A stretch of 64,000 bases of DNA from Lishizhenia tianjinensis (GCF_900116425.1 NZ_FPAS01000004.1:186001-250000), one strand, 5' to 3'; positions 32,422 to 42,089 are shown, counted from the first letter of the stretch. The notes: a model not told the origin generated them from the sequence alone. Translations and numbers: made by a program.

Positions 32422-34854
32422 ATGAAAAATACATTTTTACTAATTGCTTTGTTCTTCGTTTCCTTCATGGGATACGCTGTACAAAATGATTCTACAGTAG
32501 TAGATTCAATGGTAGTTACAAATGCACCTGTACAAGACAAAGACATTTTTAGTAATCTATCTTTTAGTTTCAAGAACTATAAAGATAAAAGAACTGCGAA
32601 GCCTTTAGAAACAGGTAGCACAACTTTAAAAAATGATAACATAATAACGGAAGAGCAATACGTTGCGATTAAGTTTAAAAAGGAAGGTGAACAAAACTGG
32701 ATAACTCAGTACTTTTCTACTTCTGATAATAAAATGGTAATAGAGAATTTAGAGGAAAATAAATTCTACGACTACTATTTAGGTGCAGGTAATGATACAA
32801 ACAACATTACTTTCAACACCAAAGAAGGTACTTTTAATACTTTATCATTCTCTGTATTTGAAAACTTCTCAGCAAAAGGAAAAGAAGAAGCTGGTAAATT
32901 ATTCTGGGGATTAGAGTTAGATAAGATAGAGAAAATCAAAGAGCACTATCCTAACGCTACTTACTCTATTAAGTACAACACTAAAATTGGTAAAAAACAG
33001 AATGCTGCCAATCCAGAAAAATCTCCATGGATAAAAGTAGATGACATCTCTTTAAACACGGTTTCATATTCTATTAAAGATTTAGAAGGTGGTGAGAGCT
33101 ACGTGTACAAAGTAGGGATCCACTTAGATGATAACCATACAATTTGGTCAGACTCAGGAAAGTTTAGTGCTGAGCGTACATGGGGTATCTTTAAATTATT
33201 GGTACTGATTGGGGCTTTAGGTATGTTCATCTTCGGTATGAAGATCATGTCTGAATCATTACAACAAGCTGCAGGTTCTCGTTTGAGAAACATGTTAGGA
33301 TCTATTACTTCTAACCGTTTCAAAGGAGTACTTACAGGATTTGGTATTACTTCTATCGTTCAATCATCATCAGTGACTACGGTAATGACCGTGAGTTTTG
33401 TAAATGCTGGATTAATGACATTACGTCAGTCAGCAGGTGTAATGATGGGGGCTAACATTGGTACAACAATTACAGGTTGGTTAATCTTAATTTTCGGATT
33501 CAAAGTAAGTTTAAGTTCTTACGCATTAATTTTCATCGCATTCGGTGCACCTTTATTATTCTTTGCTAAATCAAAAGCAAAAACTTGGGCAGGAGCTATC
33601 ATTGGATTTGCTTTATTGTTCATGGGATTAGGTGAATTGAAAAACGCGGTTCCGGAATTAGGAGCAGACTCTGCATTGGTTCAGTTCTTTATTGATTTTA
33701 AAGATGTATGGTACGGTCCTGTAATGTTCGTATTCTTAGGAGCATTAGTAACGGTAGTTATCCAATCATCTTCTGCTGCAATGGCCTTAACGTTAACGAT
33801 GGTTGCAGGTGGGGTTATTCCTTTCGAAGTTGCATCAGCAATGATTTTAGGAGAGAACATCGGTACAACAATTACTGCTGAATTAGCATCTTTAATTGGT
33901 AACGTACACGCAAAACGTTCTGCAAGAATCCACTCATTATTTAACATCATCGGTGTTACATGGGCCTTGTTATTATTCCCATTCATCTTAGATGGAATTC
34001 TTTACTTCATTGGAGCGGCTGATCCAAGTAACCCAACAGCTGATGAGTCTACAGTAGGTTTGGCATTATTCCACACTGTATTCAACACATTGAACGTGAT
34101 TATTTTGATCTGGTTTGTTCCTCAAATCGTTAAGATTGCTGAGAAAACAGTTAAATCTAAAGGTGGTGCTGACGAAGAATTCCACTTAGACTTTATTGGA
34201 ACAGGTATATTAAATACTCCTGAGCTTTCTATCTTAGAAGCGAAGAAAGAATTGGCTAAATTCGGTAAGATCACTTCTAAAATGTCGAAATTCACACAAC
34301 AATTGTTGGTTGAAAAGAACAAGAAAGAAAGAGGAAACCTTTACGCTAAATTAGAAAAGTACGAAACGATTACAGATAGAGTTGAAATCGAAATCGCTAA
34401 CTACTTGAACAAGGTTGCAGAAGGTGAAATGACTGAAGAGGCATCTAAGCGTGTTAGAGGAATGAACAGTATTGCTAACGACCTAGAAAGAATTGGTGAT
34501 ATTTTCTTCCAAATCTCTAAAACCTTAGAAAGAAAAGACGCTGAGAAAATTTGGTTTAGTCCAACGCAACGTACAAATCTTCAGGAGATGTTTAAATTGA
34601 TAGACGAGGCATTTGACGTTATGACAACGAACTTAAATGCACACAAAGACAGTGTATCTATCATTGATGCAAACAATGCTGAAATTAAAATTAACAACAA
34701 GCGTAATGAATTGCGTAACGAATACTTGAAGAACATGGAAGATCCAGAATTCAATATTCAAAGCGGAATGATTTACAACGATATCTTCTATTCTTGCGAG
34801 AAAATTGGTGATCACATCATCAATGTAACAGAAGCAATAGTTGGAGAAATCTAA
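32422..34854 (+). CDS. Na+/phosphate cotransporter with N-terminal periplasmic domain and PhoU-like tail
   Basis: An 810-residue protein. Residues 1-20 are a signal sequence (MKNTFLLIALFFVSFMGYAV); ~40-240 is an extracytoplasmic region whose second half looks like a fibronectin type III module; ~245-590 is the NptA/YjbB-type transporter with the paired inverted motifs IVQSSSVTTVMT and VIQSSSAAMALT and the matching GANIGTTITG and GENIGTTITA; ~610-810 is a helical PhoU-like domain. It should bring phosphate across the inner membrane with sodium. The usual family lacks the N-terminal 240 residues. ATG at 32422 is preferred because the signal peptide starts there. Confidence 0.9.
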   Translation: MKNTFLLIALFFVSFMGYAVQNDSTVVDSMVVTNAPVQDKDIFSNLSFSFKNYKDKRTAKPLETGSTTLKNDNIITEEQYVAIKFKKEGEQNWITQYFSTSDNKMVIENLEENKFYDYYLGAGNDTNNITFNTKEGTFNTLSFSVFENFSAKGKEEAGKLFWGLELDKIEKIKEHYPNATYSIKYNTKIGKKQNAANPEKSPWIKVDDISLNTVSYSIKDLEGGESYVYKVGIHLDDNHTIWSDSGKFSAERTWGIFKLLVLIGALGMFIFGMKIMSESLQQAAGSRLRNMLGSITSNRFKGVLTGFGITSIVQSSSVTTVMTVSFVNAGLMTLRQSAGVMMGANIGTTITGWLILIFGFKVSLSSYALIFIAFGAPLLFFAKSKAKTWAGAIIGFALLFMGLGELKNAVPELGADSALVQFFIDFKDVWYGPVMFVFLGALVTVVIQSSSAAMALTLTMVAGGVIPFEVASAMILGENIGTTITAELASLIGNVHAKRSARIHSLFNIIGVTWALLLFPFILDGILYFIGAADPSNPTADESTVGLALFHTVFNTLNVIILIWFVPQIVKIAEKTVKSKGGADEEFHLDFIGTGILNTPELSILEAKKELAKFGKITSKMSKFTQQLLVEKNKKERGNLYAKLEKYETITDRVEIEIANYLNKVAEGEMTEEASKRVRGMNSIANDLERIGDIFFQISKTLERKDAEKIWFSPTQRTNLQEMFKLIDEAFDVMTTNLNAHKDSVSIIDANNAEIKINNKRNELRNEYLKNMEDPEFNIQSGMIYNDIFYSCEKIGDHIINVTEAIVGEI

Positions 34855-34867
34855 ACATAAGATTTAA

Positions 34868-34908
34868 AAAAGAAAGCCCTGGTAATGTTATTATCAGGGC
34901 TTTTCTTT
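34868..34908 (+). terminator. Terminator of the Na/Pi cotransporter gene
   Basis: AAAGAAAGCCCTG paired with CAGGGCTTTTCTTT over an AT-rich loop, 13 bases after the stop. Confidence 0.88.
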
Positions 34909-35255
34909 TACACATAATTTTATTCCGATTACACCTTGTTCTTTCTTCTTCTCCTCCTACTTTCAGATTGAACTCTACCTTACTCTAGAAAAAATTACTA
35001 TCGTCTTAAAATTCTTAATAGAAACGCAAAAAGAAATATCCCTATACACCAACAACGATTTAAAGGATTGTTCAATTCAAGAATGAATTCGAGTTTAAAC
35101 ACTGCTTTCCACACTCAAGTAAGACATTATCTACTTCTAGTTACAATTTGATTTACGGCCTTGCATTCACTCCCTATACATCACTTTCGACTTACCTATC
35201 TTAAGGAATTCACCTAAGCCCTGAATCGGGCTTTAAAGCACAAAAACATAGACAC
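34909..35255. other. Intergenic stretch without a recognisable gene
   Basis: About 350 AT-rich bases. All frames are short and look non-coding. The only structure is a small hairpin AAGCCC/GGGCTT at 35216-35233 with a 6-base loop and no T run. Confidence 0.6.
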
Positions 35256-35289
35256 AAAAAAAGTGGCAACCTTTTGGGCTACCACTTCT
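35256..35289 (-). terminator. Terminator of the small T9SS cargo gene
   Basis: Minus-strand AAGTGG/CCACTT stem with a long loop and a following T run (A run at 35256-35262 on the plus strand). The stem is short, so moderate confidence. Confidence 0.6.
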
Positions 35290-35309
35290 TGTTATAATAT
35301 ACGTTCAAC

Positions 35310-36044
35310 TTATTTTTTCACAACCAAACGATCAGTTTTAATCGCTTCACCTCTACTTGTTAAAGAGTAAAAGTAAACTCCTGAATTTAAGTTTGAAATA
35401 TCTATTTGACCCGTTGTAATTGTCGCTTCATCGTAAACAACGTTTCCAAGAATGTCAACAATTCTCAATCCATATTCGTTTCCATTGCTCTCCAAGTTGA
35501 TGTTTAAAACATTTTGAGCTGGATTAGGATAAACACTGATTTCTGGAACTGTTGCTTCTTCTGTACCTACAGACTCGCTATCCCATTTTACATCAACAGA
35601 ATCCAACTTAACATCGTTCTCGTCTACTAAATAGTATCTGTATGTTGCATTTCCTCTGTTATCATTTGCATAATAGTACAAAGCTAACCAACCTGTTTCT
35701 TGACTTCCTAAGTTCTCCAAACTTGTACTCCAATCTCCAGAAGATGACACATCTTCTTTAGAATAACATGTACCTGTTAATGGATCTGGACCCCAACAAA
35801 TAGCATCTTCTGTACCATTAACATAGTCCAAACGAACTCTTCTGATAGTAACATTTAAATCTGTAGATCCTTCGTTCACTACATCTAAAGTTAAGTGACC
35901 TTCCCAATTTGAAGGATCCTCAACTACAACTGTAGTCTCTGTTCCTGCGATATTTACTGTAGTATTCTCTACGTAAATACCAATATCTTGAGAAAAGGAA
36001 TAAGCACTAAAAAGTGAGATTCCAAAGAGTAATATTTTTTTCAT
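35310..36044 (-). CDS. Small secreted protein with T9SS sorting domain
   Basis: A 244-residue protein: signal peptide (MKKILLFGISLFSAYSFSQ), a ~140-residue beta-sandwich-like domain with two Cys (ICWGPDPLTGTCYS) that may form a disulfide, and a C-terminal type A sorting domain (~165-244: EISVYPNPAQNVLNI, GLRIVDILGNVVYDE, SGVYFYSL). It should be exported by T9SS and attached to the surface or released. The N-terminal domain is not recognised; it resembles generic adhesin-like or immunoglobulin-like folds. Confidence 0.82.
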   Translation of the reverse strand: MKKILLFGISLFSAYSFSQDIGIYVENTTVNIAGTETTVVVEDPSNWEGHLTLDVVNEGSTDLNVTIRRVRLDYVNGTEDAICWGPDPLTGTCYSKEDVSSSGDWSTSLENLGSQETGWLALYYYANDNRGNATYRYYLVDENDVKLDSVDVKWDSESVGTEEATVPEISVYPNPAQNVLNINLESNGNEYGLRIVDILGNVVYDEATITTGQIDISNLNSGVYFYSLTSRGEAIKTDRLVVKK

Positions 36045-36459
36045 ATAGTTTTGCGTTAATTTATTTAAGTCTTAAAGATACGAAAAACTCATCTAAAGTT
36101 AAGGTCTTGCACTGTTAAAAGGATGTTAATCTAGGAGTCCTAATAAATTCTTAGAGCCAATAGTCACCAAGACGACACCTTAGCAATCCAATTTTTTTAC
36201 CATTAACAAAACAGAAAGAATAAGGTCATTCAAAGGTCCTTCTTTCATCCCAACTCCCTTTATTTACAATACATTTTAACCCATATCAAAAACACACAAA
36301 CAGCAAGCAAATCATACATCTTGCATAAAACATTCCATAAAACGCGCATTAAAATCTTCATTAGAATTATGATATTAAACCATTATTGAAATTTTAAGAA
36401 TAGGAATGAGTTAAGTTTTTAACCATATTTGTTGTAATTAGATTCTAAAACTATAAAAC
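36045..36459. other. Divergent intergenic region, 415 bases
   Basis: The control region between two divergently transcribed secreted-protein genes. Near the plus-strand gene, CATATTTG at about 36424-36431 is a one-mismatch -7 box, 29 bases before the ATG. Near the minus-strand gene a TATCTTTA on the minus strand at about 36075-36082 is a possible -7 box. The middle (36100-36380) is AT-rich with no repeats or ORFs that I can support. Confidence 0.4.
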
Positions 36460-38370
36460 ATGAAAAAATCATTACTTACGTTGGGACTTACGGCTTTTGC
36501 TATGGGTGCTAGCGCACAAACTGTGTACTTCGAAGAAAATTTCGACGCAAACGGTATTTCTAACTGGACGAACATCGATGCAGATGGTGACACTAAAATG
36601 TGGGAAGCAGCTAACGTGAACCCATCAGGAAAAGCTGCCATTTCGCGTTCTTGGCAATCACAGGTTGCTTACGATCCAGATAACTGGTTAATTTCTTCAG
36701 GTATCGATTTAACATCAGCATCAGGAAATGTTTTCTTGACATTTGACGCATTAAATGCTGATCCGAATTTCCCAGATAACATTACTGTTTACGCTGCAAC
36801 TGGATCTACTGCGGCAGATTTAGCAGCAGGTACTGTAATTTACACAGGTGAACCAACATCTTCTGGATGGCAAACGATTTCTTACGACATGTCTGCTTTT
36901 GTTGGTCAAACAGTATACTTAGGATTTAGACACCACAACTCTTACGATAATTATATCGTTCTTATCGATAACGTTACTATTAAACAAATTCCATCTGACG
37001 ACATCGTTTTAACAAGTGTAACATTACCAGATTTCGCAAGTGGAACATCTGCAGCAATTGAAGGAGTTGTTACAAACAACGGAGCGAACACAATCACTTC
37101 TTTCGATTTAAGCTACGATGATGGATCAGGACCTGTTACAGCTACAATTACAGCGAACATTCCTTACGGTTCTACATACAACTTCACGCACCCAACGAAC
37201 TTCCCTTTAAGTGGAAACGGACCATACGCTTTAGATGTATGTGCTACAGTTACAGGTGACGTAGACAACACAAACGATTGTGCTTCAGGTGTAATCGGAG
37301 AAATCGTTAACACTACTTTTGATAAGTATGTAATGGTTGAAGAAAAAACTGGTACATGGTGTCAGTTCTGTCCTTCAGGATCTGCAGCAATGGATAACGT
37401 AGGAAATGTAGAAAGCAAATTCATCGGTATTGCTATCCACAACAATGACCCTATGGCAATCGCTTCTTACGATGCACAATCAGCTGATTTACCAGATTTC
37501 AGTGGTTACCCATACGCAGCAGCAGATAGAGCTGTTGGAGCTCACGCTGCAAACATGCAAGCATCTTTCAACGCTAGAAAGAACTTAGTTGCTCCAGTTT
37601 CTGTAAACATTACATCAGCTGATTTAGTTGGAAACACTTTAACAGTAACAGTTGAAACTACATCAGGTGCAAACTTCGATGGTTCTAACTTCAACTTAGG
37701 TGTTGTTTTAGTTCAAGATAACGTTAGAGGATCAGGTTCAGGATGGAACCAAGTGAATGCTTTCTCTGGTGGAGGTAGTGCAGTTCCGCACACAACTCCA
37801 GAAGGAGATCAGTACAACTGGCAAAACTTACCATCTCAAGTAGATGTAAGTACAGTATTCGGTGGATACGATCACGTAGCAGAAGCTATCGCTAACGATA
37901 ACTGGAATGGAGTAAGTGGATCTGTACCAGCAGGACAAATCAACAACGGAGATGTTTTCTCTCACACTTTTACATTCAACTACAACCACGCTGAATGGTT
38001 CCCAGGAGACATGCATGCTGTTGCTTACTTTGTAAACACAACTACAAACGAAATTTACAATGCTTACGAAACTTCTATTACAGGAGCTGCAAGTGTTGAA
38101 AATGCAGTTGTAAACAACAACATTAAAGTTTACCCTAACCCAACAAATGGAATTTCTAACCTTGCAATTGAATTGGATAACAATTCTAACGTAAGTGTGA
38201 ACATTACAGATGTTTTAGGAAACGTAGTATACACGAAAGATGCTAGTGACTTAGCAACAGGAACGAATGTATTGCCAATCGACTTGACAACTCAAGCAAA
38301 TGGTATGTACTTTGTTAATGTTACTGTAGACGGTGTTACTTCTACATTGAAATTGAACATGGCTAAATAA
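36460..38370 (+). CDS. Omp28-type thioredoxin-like protein with T9SS sorting domain
   Basis: A 636-residue secreted protein. Order: signal peptide (MKKSLLTLGLTAFAMGASAQ); cleaved-adhesin/choice-of-anchor-type jelly roll (~22-175: FEENFDANGISNWTNID, DNWLISSGIDL, GFRHHNSYDNYIVLIDNV); an Ig-like beta domain (~180-280); an Omp28-like domain (~285-540) with CxxC at Cys301 and Cys304 (GTWCQFCPSG) in a thioredoxin-like setting; and a type A sorting domain (~560-636, KVYPNPTNG). It is rich in codons ending in C, as in highly expressed genes. It should act on the cell surface; redox function is inferred from CxxC only. Confidence 0.85.
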   Translation: MKKSLLTLGLTAFAMGASAQTVYFEENFDANGISNWTNIDADGDTKMWEAANVNPSGKAAISRSWQSQVAYDPDNWLISSGIDLTSASGNVFLTFDALNADPNFPDNITVYAATGSTAADLAAGTVIYTGEPTSSGWQTISYDMSAFVGQTVYLGFRHHNSYDNYIVLIDNVTIKQIPSDDIVLTSVTLPDFASGTSAAIEGVVTNNGANTITSFDLSYDDGSGPVTATITANIPYGSTYNFTHPTNFPLSGNGPYALDVCATVTGDVDNTNDCASGVIGEIVNTTFDKYVMVEEKTGTWCQFCPSGSAAMDNVGNVESKFIGIAIHNNDPMAIASYDAQSADLPDFSGYPYAAADRAVGAHAANMQASFNARKNLVAPVSVNITSADLVGNTLTVTVETTSGANFDGSNFNLGVVLVQDNVRGSGSGWNQVNAFSGGGSAVPHTTPEGDQYNWQNLPSQVDVSTVFGGYDHVAEAIANDNWNGVSGSVPAGQINNGDVFSHTFTFNYNHAEWFPGDMHAVAYFVNTTTNEIYNAYETSITGAASVENAVVNNNIKVYPNPTNGISNLAIELDNNSNVSVNITDVLGNVVYTKDASDLATGTNVLPIDLTTQANGMYFVNVTVDGVTSTLKLNMAK

Positions 38371-38392
38371 GCTTTAGCACATTAATATTCAG

Positions 38393-38422
38393 AAAGGGAA
38401 GCGCTTATGTGCTTCCCTTTTT
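38393..38422 (+). terminator. Terminator after the Omp28-T9SS gene
   Basis: AAAGGGAAGC/GCTTCCCTTT stem with an 8-base loop and T run. Confidence 0.88.
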
Positions 38423-38451
38423 CATTTATAGGAATCGAATAATAATCAAGA

Positions 38452-38489
38452 TTTTCATTTCTTCAATGAAAAGTATACGCCTATCTTTG
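38452..38489 (+). promoter_or_regulatory. tlpA-like promoter with an inverted repeat
   Basis: A perfect inverted repeat TTTTCATT/AATGAAAA (38452-38459, 38465-38472, 5-base gap) lies just before a consensus -7 box TATCTTTG (38482-38489), 34 bases ahead of the ATG. The repeat covers the -33 position and so could be an operator. The three genes that follow would be controlled together. Confidence 0.4.
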
Positions 38490-38522
38490 TTAGGCATTAA
38501 AACAAACTATAAAAAATAAACC

Positions 38523-39044
38523 ATGAGAAAAGCAGGAATAGGATTTTTAGCATTTGCATTAGTATTCGCCATTACATCATTTACATTCACGAGTGATGAG
38601 GGTGGAACAAAGTCTTTACCATCTGTAGACATTCAAAATGTTAAGGGTGAAGCCTTCAATACCTTAGATATCGCAAATCATGAGGGTCCAGTGATCATTA
38701 GCTTTTGGGCTACTTGGTGTTCACCTTGTAAAAGAGAACTTAATACTATCGCTGAATTATATACAGATTGGCAAGAAGAAACTGGTGTAGAACTTTACGC
38801 GGTTTCTATTGACGATGAAAGAACAAAAAGTAGAGTTGAACCTTACATCAACGCTCAAGGGTGGGAATACAATATCTTGTTGGATTCAAACTTCGATTTC
38901 AAAAGAGCAATGGGTGTAAATAATGTACCGCACACTTTCATCGTAATGGATGGTAAAATTGTTTACTCTCACAATAACTATGCACCTGGTGATGAGGATG
39001 CATTGTACGACAAGTTATTAGAATTGACAGCTGACGCTGAGTAA
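38523..39044 (+). CDS. TlpA-like thioredoxin family protein
   Basis: A 173-residue exported protein with an N-terminal hydrophobic signal or anchor (~5-22) and a thioredoxin fold carrying FWATWCSPCKRE (Cys66, Cys69) and the cis-Pro loop VPHTFIVMDG. TlpA/ResA proteins reduce disulfides or apocytochromes in the periplasm. It lies between two Omp28-type CxxC proteins and is 25 bases upstream of the DUF6029 barrel gene, suggesting that it passes electrons to, or oxidises, these surface partners. Confidence 0.88.
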   Translation: MRKAGIGFLAFALVFAITSFTFTSDEGGTKSLPSVDIQNVKGEAFNTLDIANHEGPVIISFWATWCSPCKRELNTIAELYTDWQEETGVELYAVSIDDERTKSRVEPYINAQGWEYNILLDSNFDFKRAMGVNNVPHTFIVMDGKIVYSHNNYAPGDEDALYDKLLELTADAE

Positions 39045-39069
39045 TTAGAATTCCCTTACGATTATTACT

Positions 39070-40764
39070 ATGAAGAAATTCTTACTGACGCTTGCTGTTG
39101 CATGTGCTACTACCGCTATGGCCCAAAACGATATGGGAAACATAACAGGTAACTTAGAGTCTACATTTCAATACTTAAGAAACGATCCATTAATTGATGC
39201 AAATCAACCCCCTGAAAAAGCGTTGATTAATTCTTATGCTAATATTTTCTACACCAAAGGGAAATTTAGTGCTGGAGCTCGAGTAGAATCTTATCTACCA
39301 AGAATCCAAGGTTATCCCGATCGTTTTGATGGAACTGGGATTGGTTTCAGATACATAGGTTATAAAACCGATTTTATAGATTTAACTATAGGTAACTTCT
39401 ACGAACAATTTGGTTCTGGAATGATTTTCAGATCCTACGAACAACGTGCCTTAGGATACGATAACGCCATGGACGGTATTCGTTTAAAACTTAATCCTTA
39501 CAAAGGTATACGCATCAAAGGTTTCTGGGGAAAACAGAGACTTTCTTTCACGGATGGAAGAATCATTAATTCGGCAGGTTTAGTGAGAGGATTTGATGGT
39601 GAAATGCACGTGAATCAGACCTTTGAGAAATTAAAGGACTTCCCTATTGATATCATGATAGGAGCTCAGTTTGTTAGTAAATACCAAGAAGACGACAACG
39701 ATCAGTTAATATTACCTGAAAATGTTGGTGCATACGGTGGTCGTATCGGTTTAAGATACAAAGGTTTTTACTTAAATGGTGAGTACAACATCAAGGAAAA
39801 CGATCCATCTTCAGACAATGGATACATCTATAACAATGGTCACGCTGCCTTAATTAACTTTGGATATTCGCGTAAAGGTTTAGGTATCGTATTATCGGCT
39901 AAATCTACCGATAACATGAGTTTTAGAAGCGATAGAACCAAAGATTTGCAAGATGCTTTGATTAACTTCTTACCGCCTACCAATAAAACACACACTTACA
40001 ATTTGGTAGCAACGCTTTATCCTTACGCCACACAGCTCTTAGGTGAGGTAGGATACCAAGCGGACATCATCTATACGGTTCCAAAGAAATCTAAAATTGG
40101 TGGTAAATATGGAATGCCTATTAACATCAACTATTCTATTATTAATGGATCAGTTCAAAGTGGAGACGGTGTTAGTGGACAAGATTCTACACAACGTTTA
40201 AGACCGTACAGCAATACCCCTTTTGCTACATCAACGAGTAACTACTGGCATGATTTCAATGTTCAAATTAAAAGAAAATTTAACAAGAAGTTCTATGCTA
40301 TTGGATCTTACTACAATATCTTAATTAACAACGACGTAATTAAGGTTACGGATGATGCTAAAGGAAAGATTAACTCTCACATCGGAGTTCTTGAAATGGG
40401 ATATAAAATCAACCGTAAGCACAGTTTAAGAGCAGAGTTCCAAGCACTTTTTGTAAACGATGTTTACGATAAAGCAACAGGTCAAGAAGTTGCTCAAGAC
40501 AAAGGAAACTGGGCTACAGCATTGATAGAGTATACCATCTCTCCCAATTGGTTTGTGAGTGTAATGGACCAATACAACTACGGTAACCCAACCGAAGCTA
40601 ACCGTATCCACTACATCGTTGGTTCAGTTGGATACGTAAAAGGAGCTACGCGTATTATGGGTACTTACGGTAGACAAAGAGCAGGTTTATTCTGTGTTGG
40701 TGGTGTATGTCGATTCGTACCCGCGTCTAATGGTTTAACAGTTACTTTAACACAGAGTTTCTAA
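39070..40764 (+). CDS. DUF6029 family outer-membrane barrel protein
   Basis: A 564-residue protein with a signal peptide (MKKFLLTLAVACATTAMAQ) and a mature part made of alternating strands with many Gly, Tyr and Asn, ending in LTVTLTQSF, a C-terminal aromatic typical of outer-membrane barrels. The N-terminal NITGNLESTFQYL, ANIFYTKGKFSAGARVESY and NFYEQFGSGMIFRSYEQRALGYDNAMDG are the DUF6029 pattern as I recognise it. Function is unknown; the position between TlpA and an Omp28 lipoprotein suggests a transport or assembly role for a surface thiol system. Confidence 0.8.
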   Translation: MKKFLLTLAVACATTAMAQNDMGNITGNLESTFQYLRNDPLIDANQPPEKALINSYANIFYTKGKFSAGARVESYLPRIQGYPDRFDGTGIGFRYIGYKTDFIDLTIGNFYEQFGSGMIFRSYEQRALGYDNAMDGIRLKLNPYKGIRIKGFWGKQRLSFTDGRIINSAGLVRGFDGEMHVNQTFEKLKDFPIDIMIGAQFVSKYQEDDNDQLILPENVGAYGGRIGLRYKGFYLNGEYNIKENDPSSDNGYIYNNGHAALINFGYSRKGLGIVLSAKSTDNMSFRSDRTKDLQDALINFLPPTNKTHTYNLVATLYPYATQLLGEVGYQADIIYTVPKKSKIGGKYGMPININYSIINGSVQSGDGVSGQDSTQRLRPYSNTPFATSTSNYWHDFNVQIKRKFNKKFYAIGSYYNILINNDVIKVTDDAKGKINSHIGVLEMGYKINRKHSLRAEFQALFVNDVYDKATGQEVAQDKGNWATALIEYTISPNWFVSVMDQYNYGNPTEANRIHYIVGSVGYVKGATRIMGTYGRQRAGLFCVGGVCRFVPASNGLTVTLTQSF

Positions 40765-40782
40765 CCCTAAAGCTTTTAAATT

Positions 40783-41727
40783 ATGAAATTATTAATAGCA
40801 ATATCAGCGTTCGTTTTAGTACTAAGCACATCTTGTGATAAGGTTGAATTTCCTGTACAACCTCAGATCACAAACGATTTTGATACTACCCTTTACCCAG
40901 GAAGTTTTACCACTTATTACAACACTGAGTGGCCGAACTTTTCTGAGAATACAAATACAGATCGAAATGTATTAATTGAAGATTATACTGGGCATAGATG
41001 TCCAAACTGTCCGCCAGCAGCAGATGAAGCAATAAACATTGCCAACAACAACCCTGGAAGGGTGGTAATTGCTTCTATTCATGCAGGAAATGACCAGAAC
41101 GATGGTATCGTGCAGTTCCAGGAAACAAATGCAGATTTTACAGAGGAATTTTATAACGATATTGTGGTAGAATACGGTAAGTTTTTCGCCAATGGTTACC
41201 AGTTTGTGGGAAATCCAAGAGGAACCGTAAACAGAACGCCATTTGATGCAAACGACGATAAATCTTTATTCGGAACAGCAGCGATTTGGGGACAACAAAC
41301 CTCTTCTTTAATTTCCGCGAACGACTTAAGAATTAATCTTCAATCGAAATTAAACTACTTTTCTCAAACACATGCCTTGTATTACCACTTAGAGGTGGAC
41401 GTACTAGATCCATCTTTAAAAGAGGAAATCAAGGTTGTAAATTACTTTGTAGAAAAGGAATTCATTGCGCCACAAAAATACTTAGGTAGCACAATAGCAG
41501 ATTACAAACACCACAACATCGTTAGAGATGAATTATCTAAAGCTGCATTTGGTTTAGATTTATCTTCAGCCGAAGTTGATGCCAGTAAACCTGACAGGTA
41601 TTTAATGAATTACAGCTATGAATTACCAGCAGATATTACGGCTGACAATGCCATGGTTATCTCTTACGTATATAATACTACAACGCTCGAAATTTATCAT
41701 GTAATTGAGACGAAAGTACAGCCTTAA
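40783..41727 (+). CDS. Omp28-related lipoprotein with CxxC
   Basis: A 314-residue lipoprotein (signal MKLLIAISAFVLVLSTSC, lipid Cys18) of the Omp28 family, first described as a Porphyromonas outer-membrane protein. A thioredoxin-like part starts with VLIEDYTGHRCPNCPPAADEA (Cys73, Cys76) and RVVIASIHAG; a beta-rich C-terminal domain follows (residues ~190-314). It lies 18 bases after the DUF6029 gene, so the last three genes form one operon. Probably on the outer membrane; it is the second Omp28 domain protein in the cluster. Confidence 0.87.
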   Translation: MKLLIAISAFVLVLSTSCDKVEFPVQPQITNDFDTTLYPGSFTTYYNTEWPNFSENTNTDRNVLIEDYTGHRCPNCPPAADEAINIANNNPGRVVIASIHAGNDQNDGIVQFQETNADFTEEFYNDIVVEYGKFFANGYQFVGNPRGTVNRTPFDANDDKSLFGTAAIWGQQTSSLISANDLRINLQSKLNYFSQTHALYYHLEVDVLDPSLKEEIKVVNYFVEKEFIAPQKYLGSTIADYKHHNIVRDELSKAAFGLDLSSAEVDASKPDRYLMNYSYELPADITADNAMVISYVYNTTTLEIYHVIETKVQP

Positions 41728-41743
41728 AAAATAATTGAATAAG

Positions 41744-41773
41744 AAAAGCGCATCCGGTGGATGCGCTTTTTTT
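41744..41773 (+). terminator. Terminator of the Omp28/TlpA/DUF6029 operon
   Basis: Perfect 12-base-pair stem AAAAGCGCATCC/GGATGCGCTTTT with a 3-base loop and T run. Confidence 0.92.
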
Positions 41774-41891
41774 GTATCTCTACCTAGGGTTTAGGTCTTT
41801 TTAACAATTCCTGTTTAAAAGTTTCATCGTATACAAGAAAAAAAACTGGATTATTTTACTAATTTAGAAGGAGCAAAAAAAGGCAATAACC

Positions 41892-42077
41892 ATGTTAGAA
41901 TTAAGTAAGAAAATTTTGAAAAAAGTAAGTTTTGATAAACTACTTTTTCAAAAGGAATTGAAAAAAGCCCTAAAATGGATTACGGATGCTGAAGAAGCTA
42001 AAATATTTAGAGAATTCTGTATTAAAGAATTTTACCACTTGCATCCTACCATCATTAAGAAAACGTTTGCCCTTTAA
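41892..42077 (+). CDS. Conserved small helical protein
   Basis: A 61-residue basic protein, predicted as three helices (LELSKKILKKVSFDKLLFQKELK..., then EEAKIFREFCIKEF, then HPTIIKKTF). I recall similar ~60-residue proteins starting MLELSKKILxKVSFDxxLFxKELxKA in many Bacteroidota, with no known function. Cytosolic, no signal. It has its own terminator, which lies inside the 3' end of the convergent queG gene. Confidence 0.7.
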   Translation: MLELSKKILKKVSFDKLLFQKELKKALKWITDAEEAKIFREFCIKEFYHLHPTIIKKTFAL

Positions 42078-42089
42078 ACTAAACCTTAT

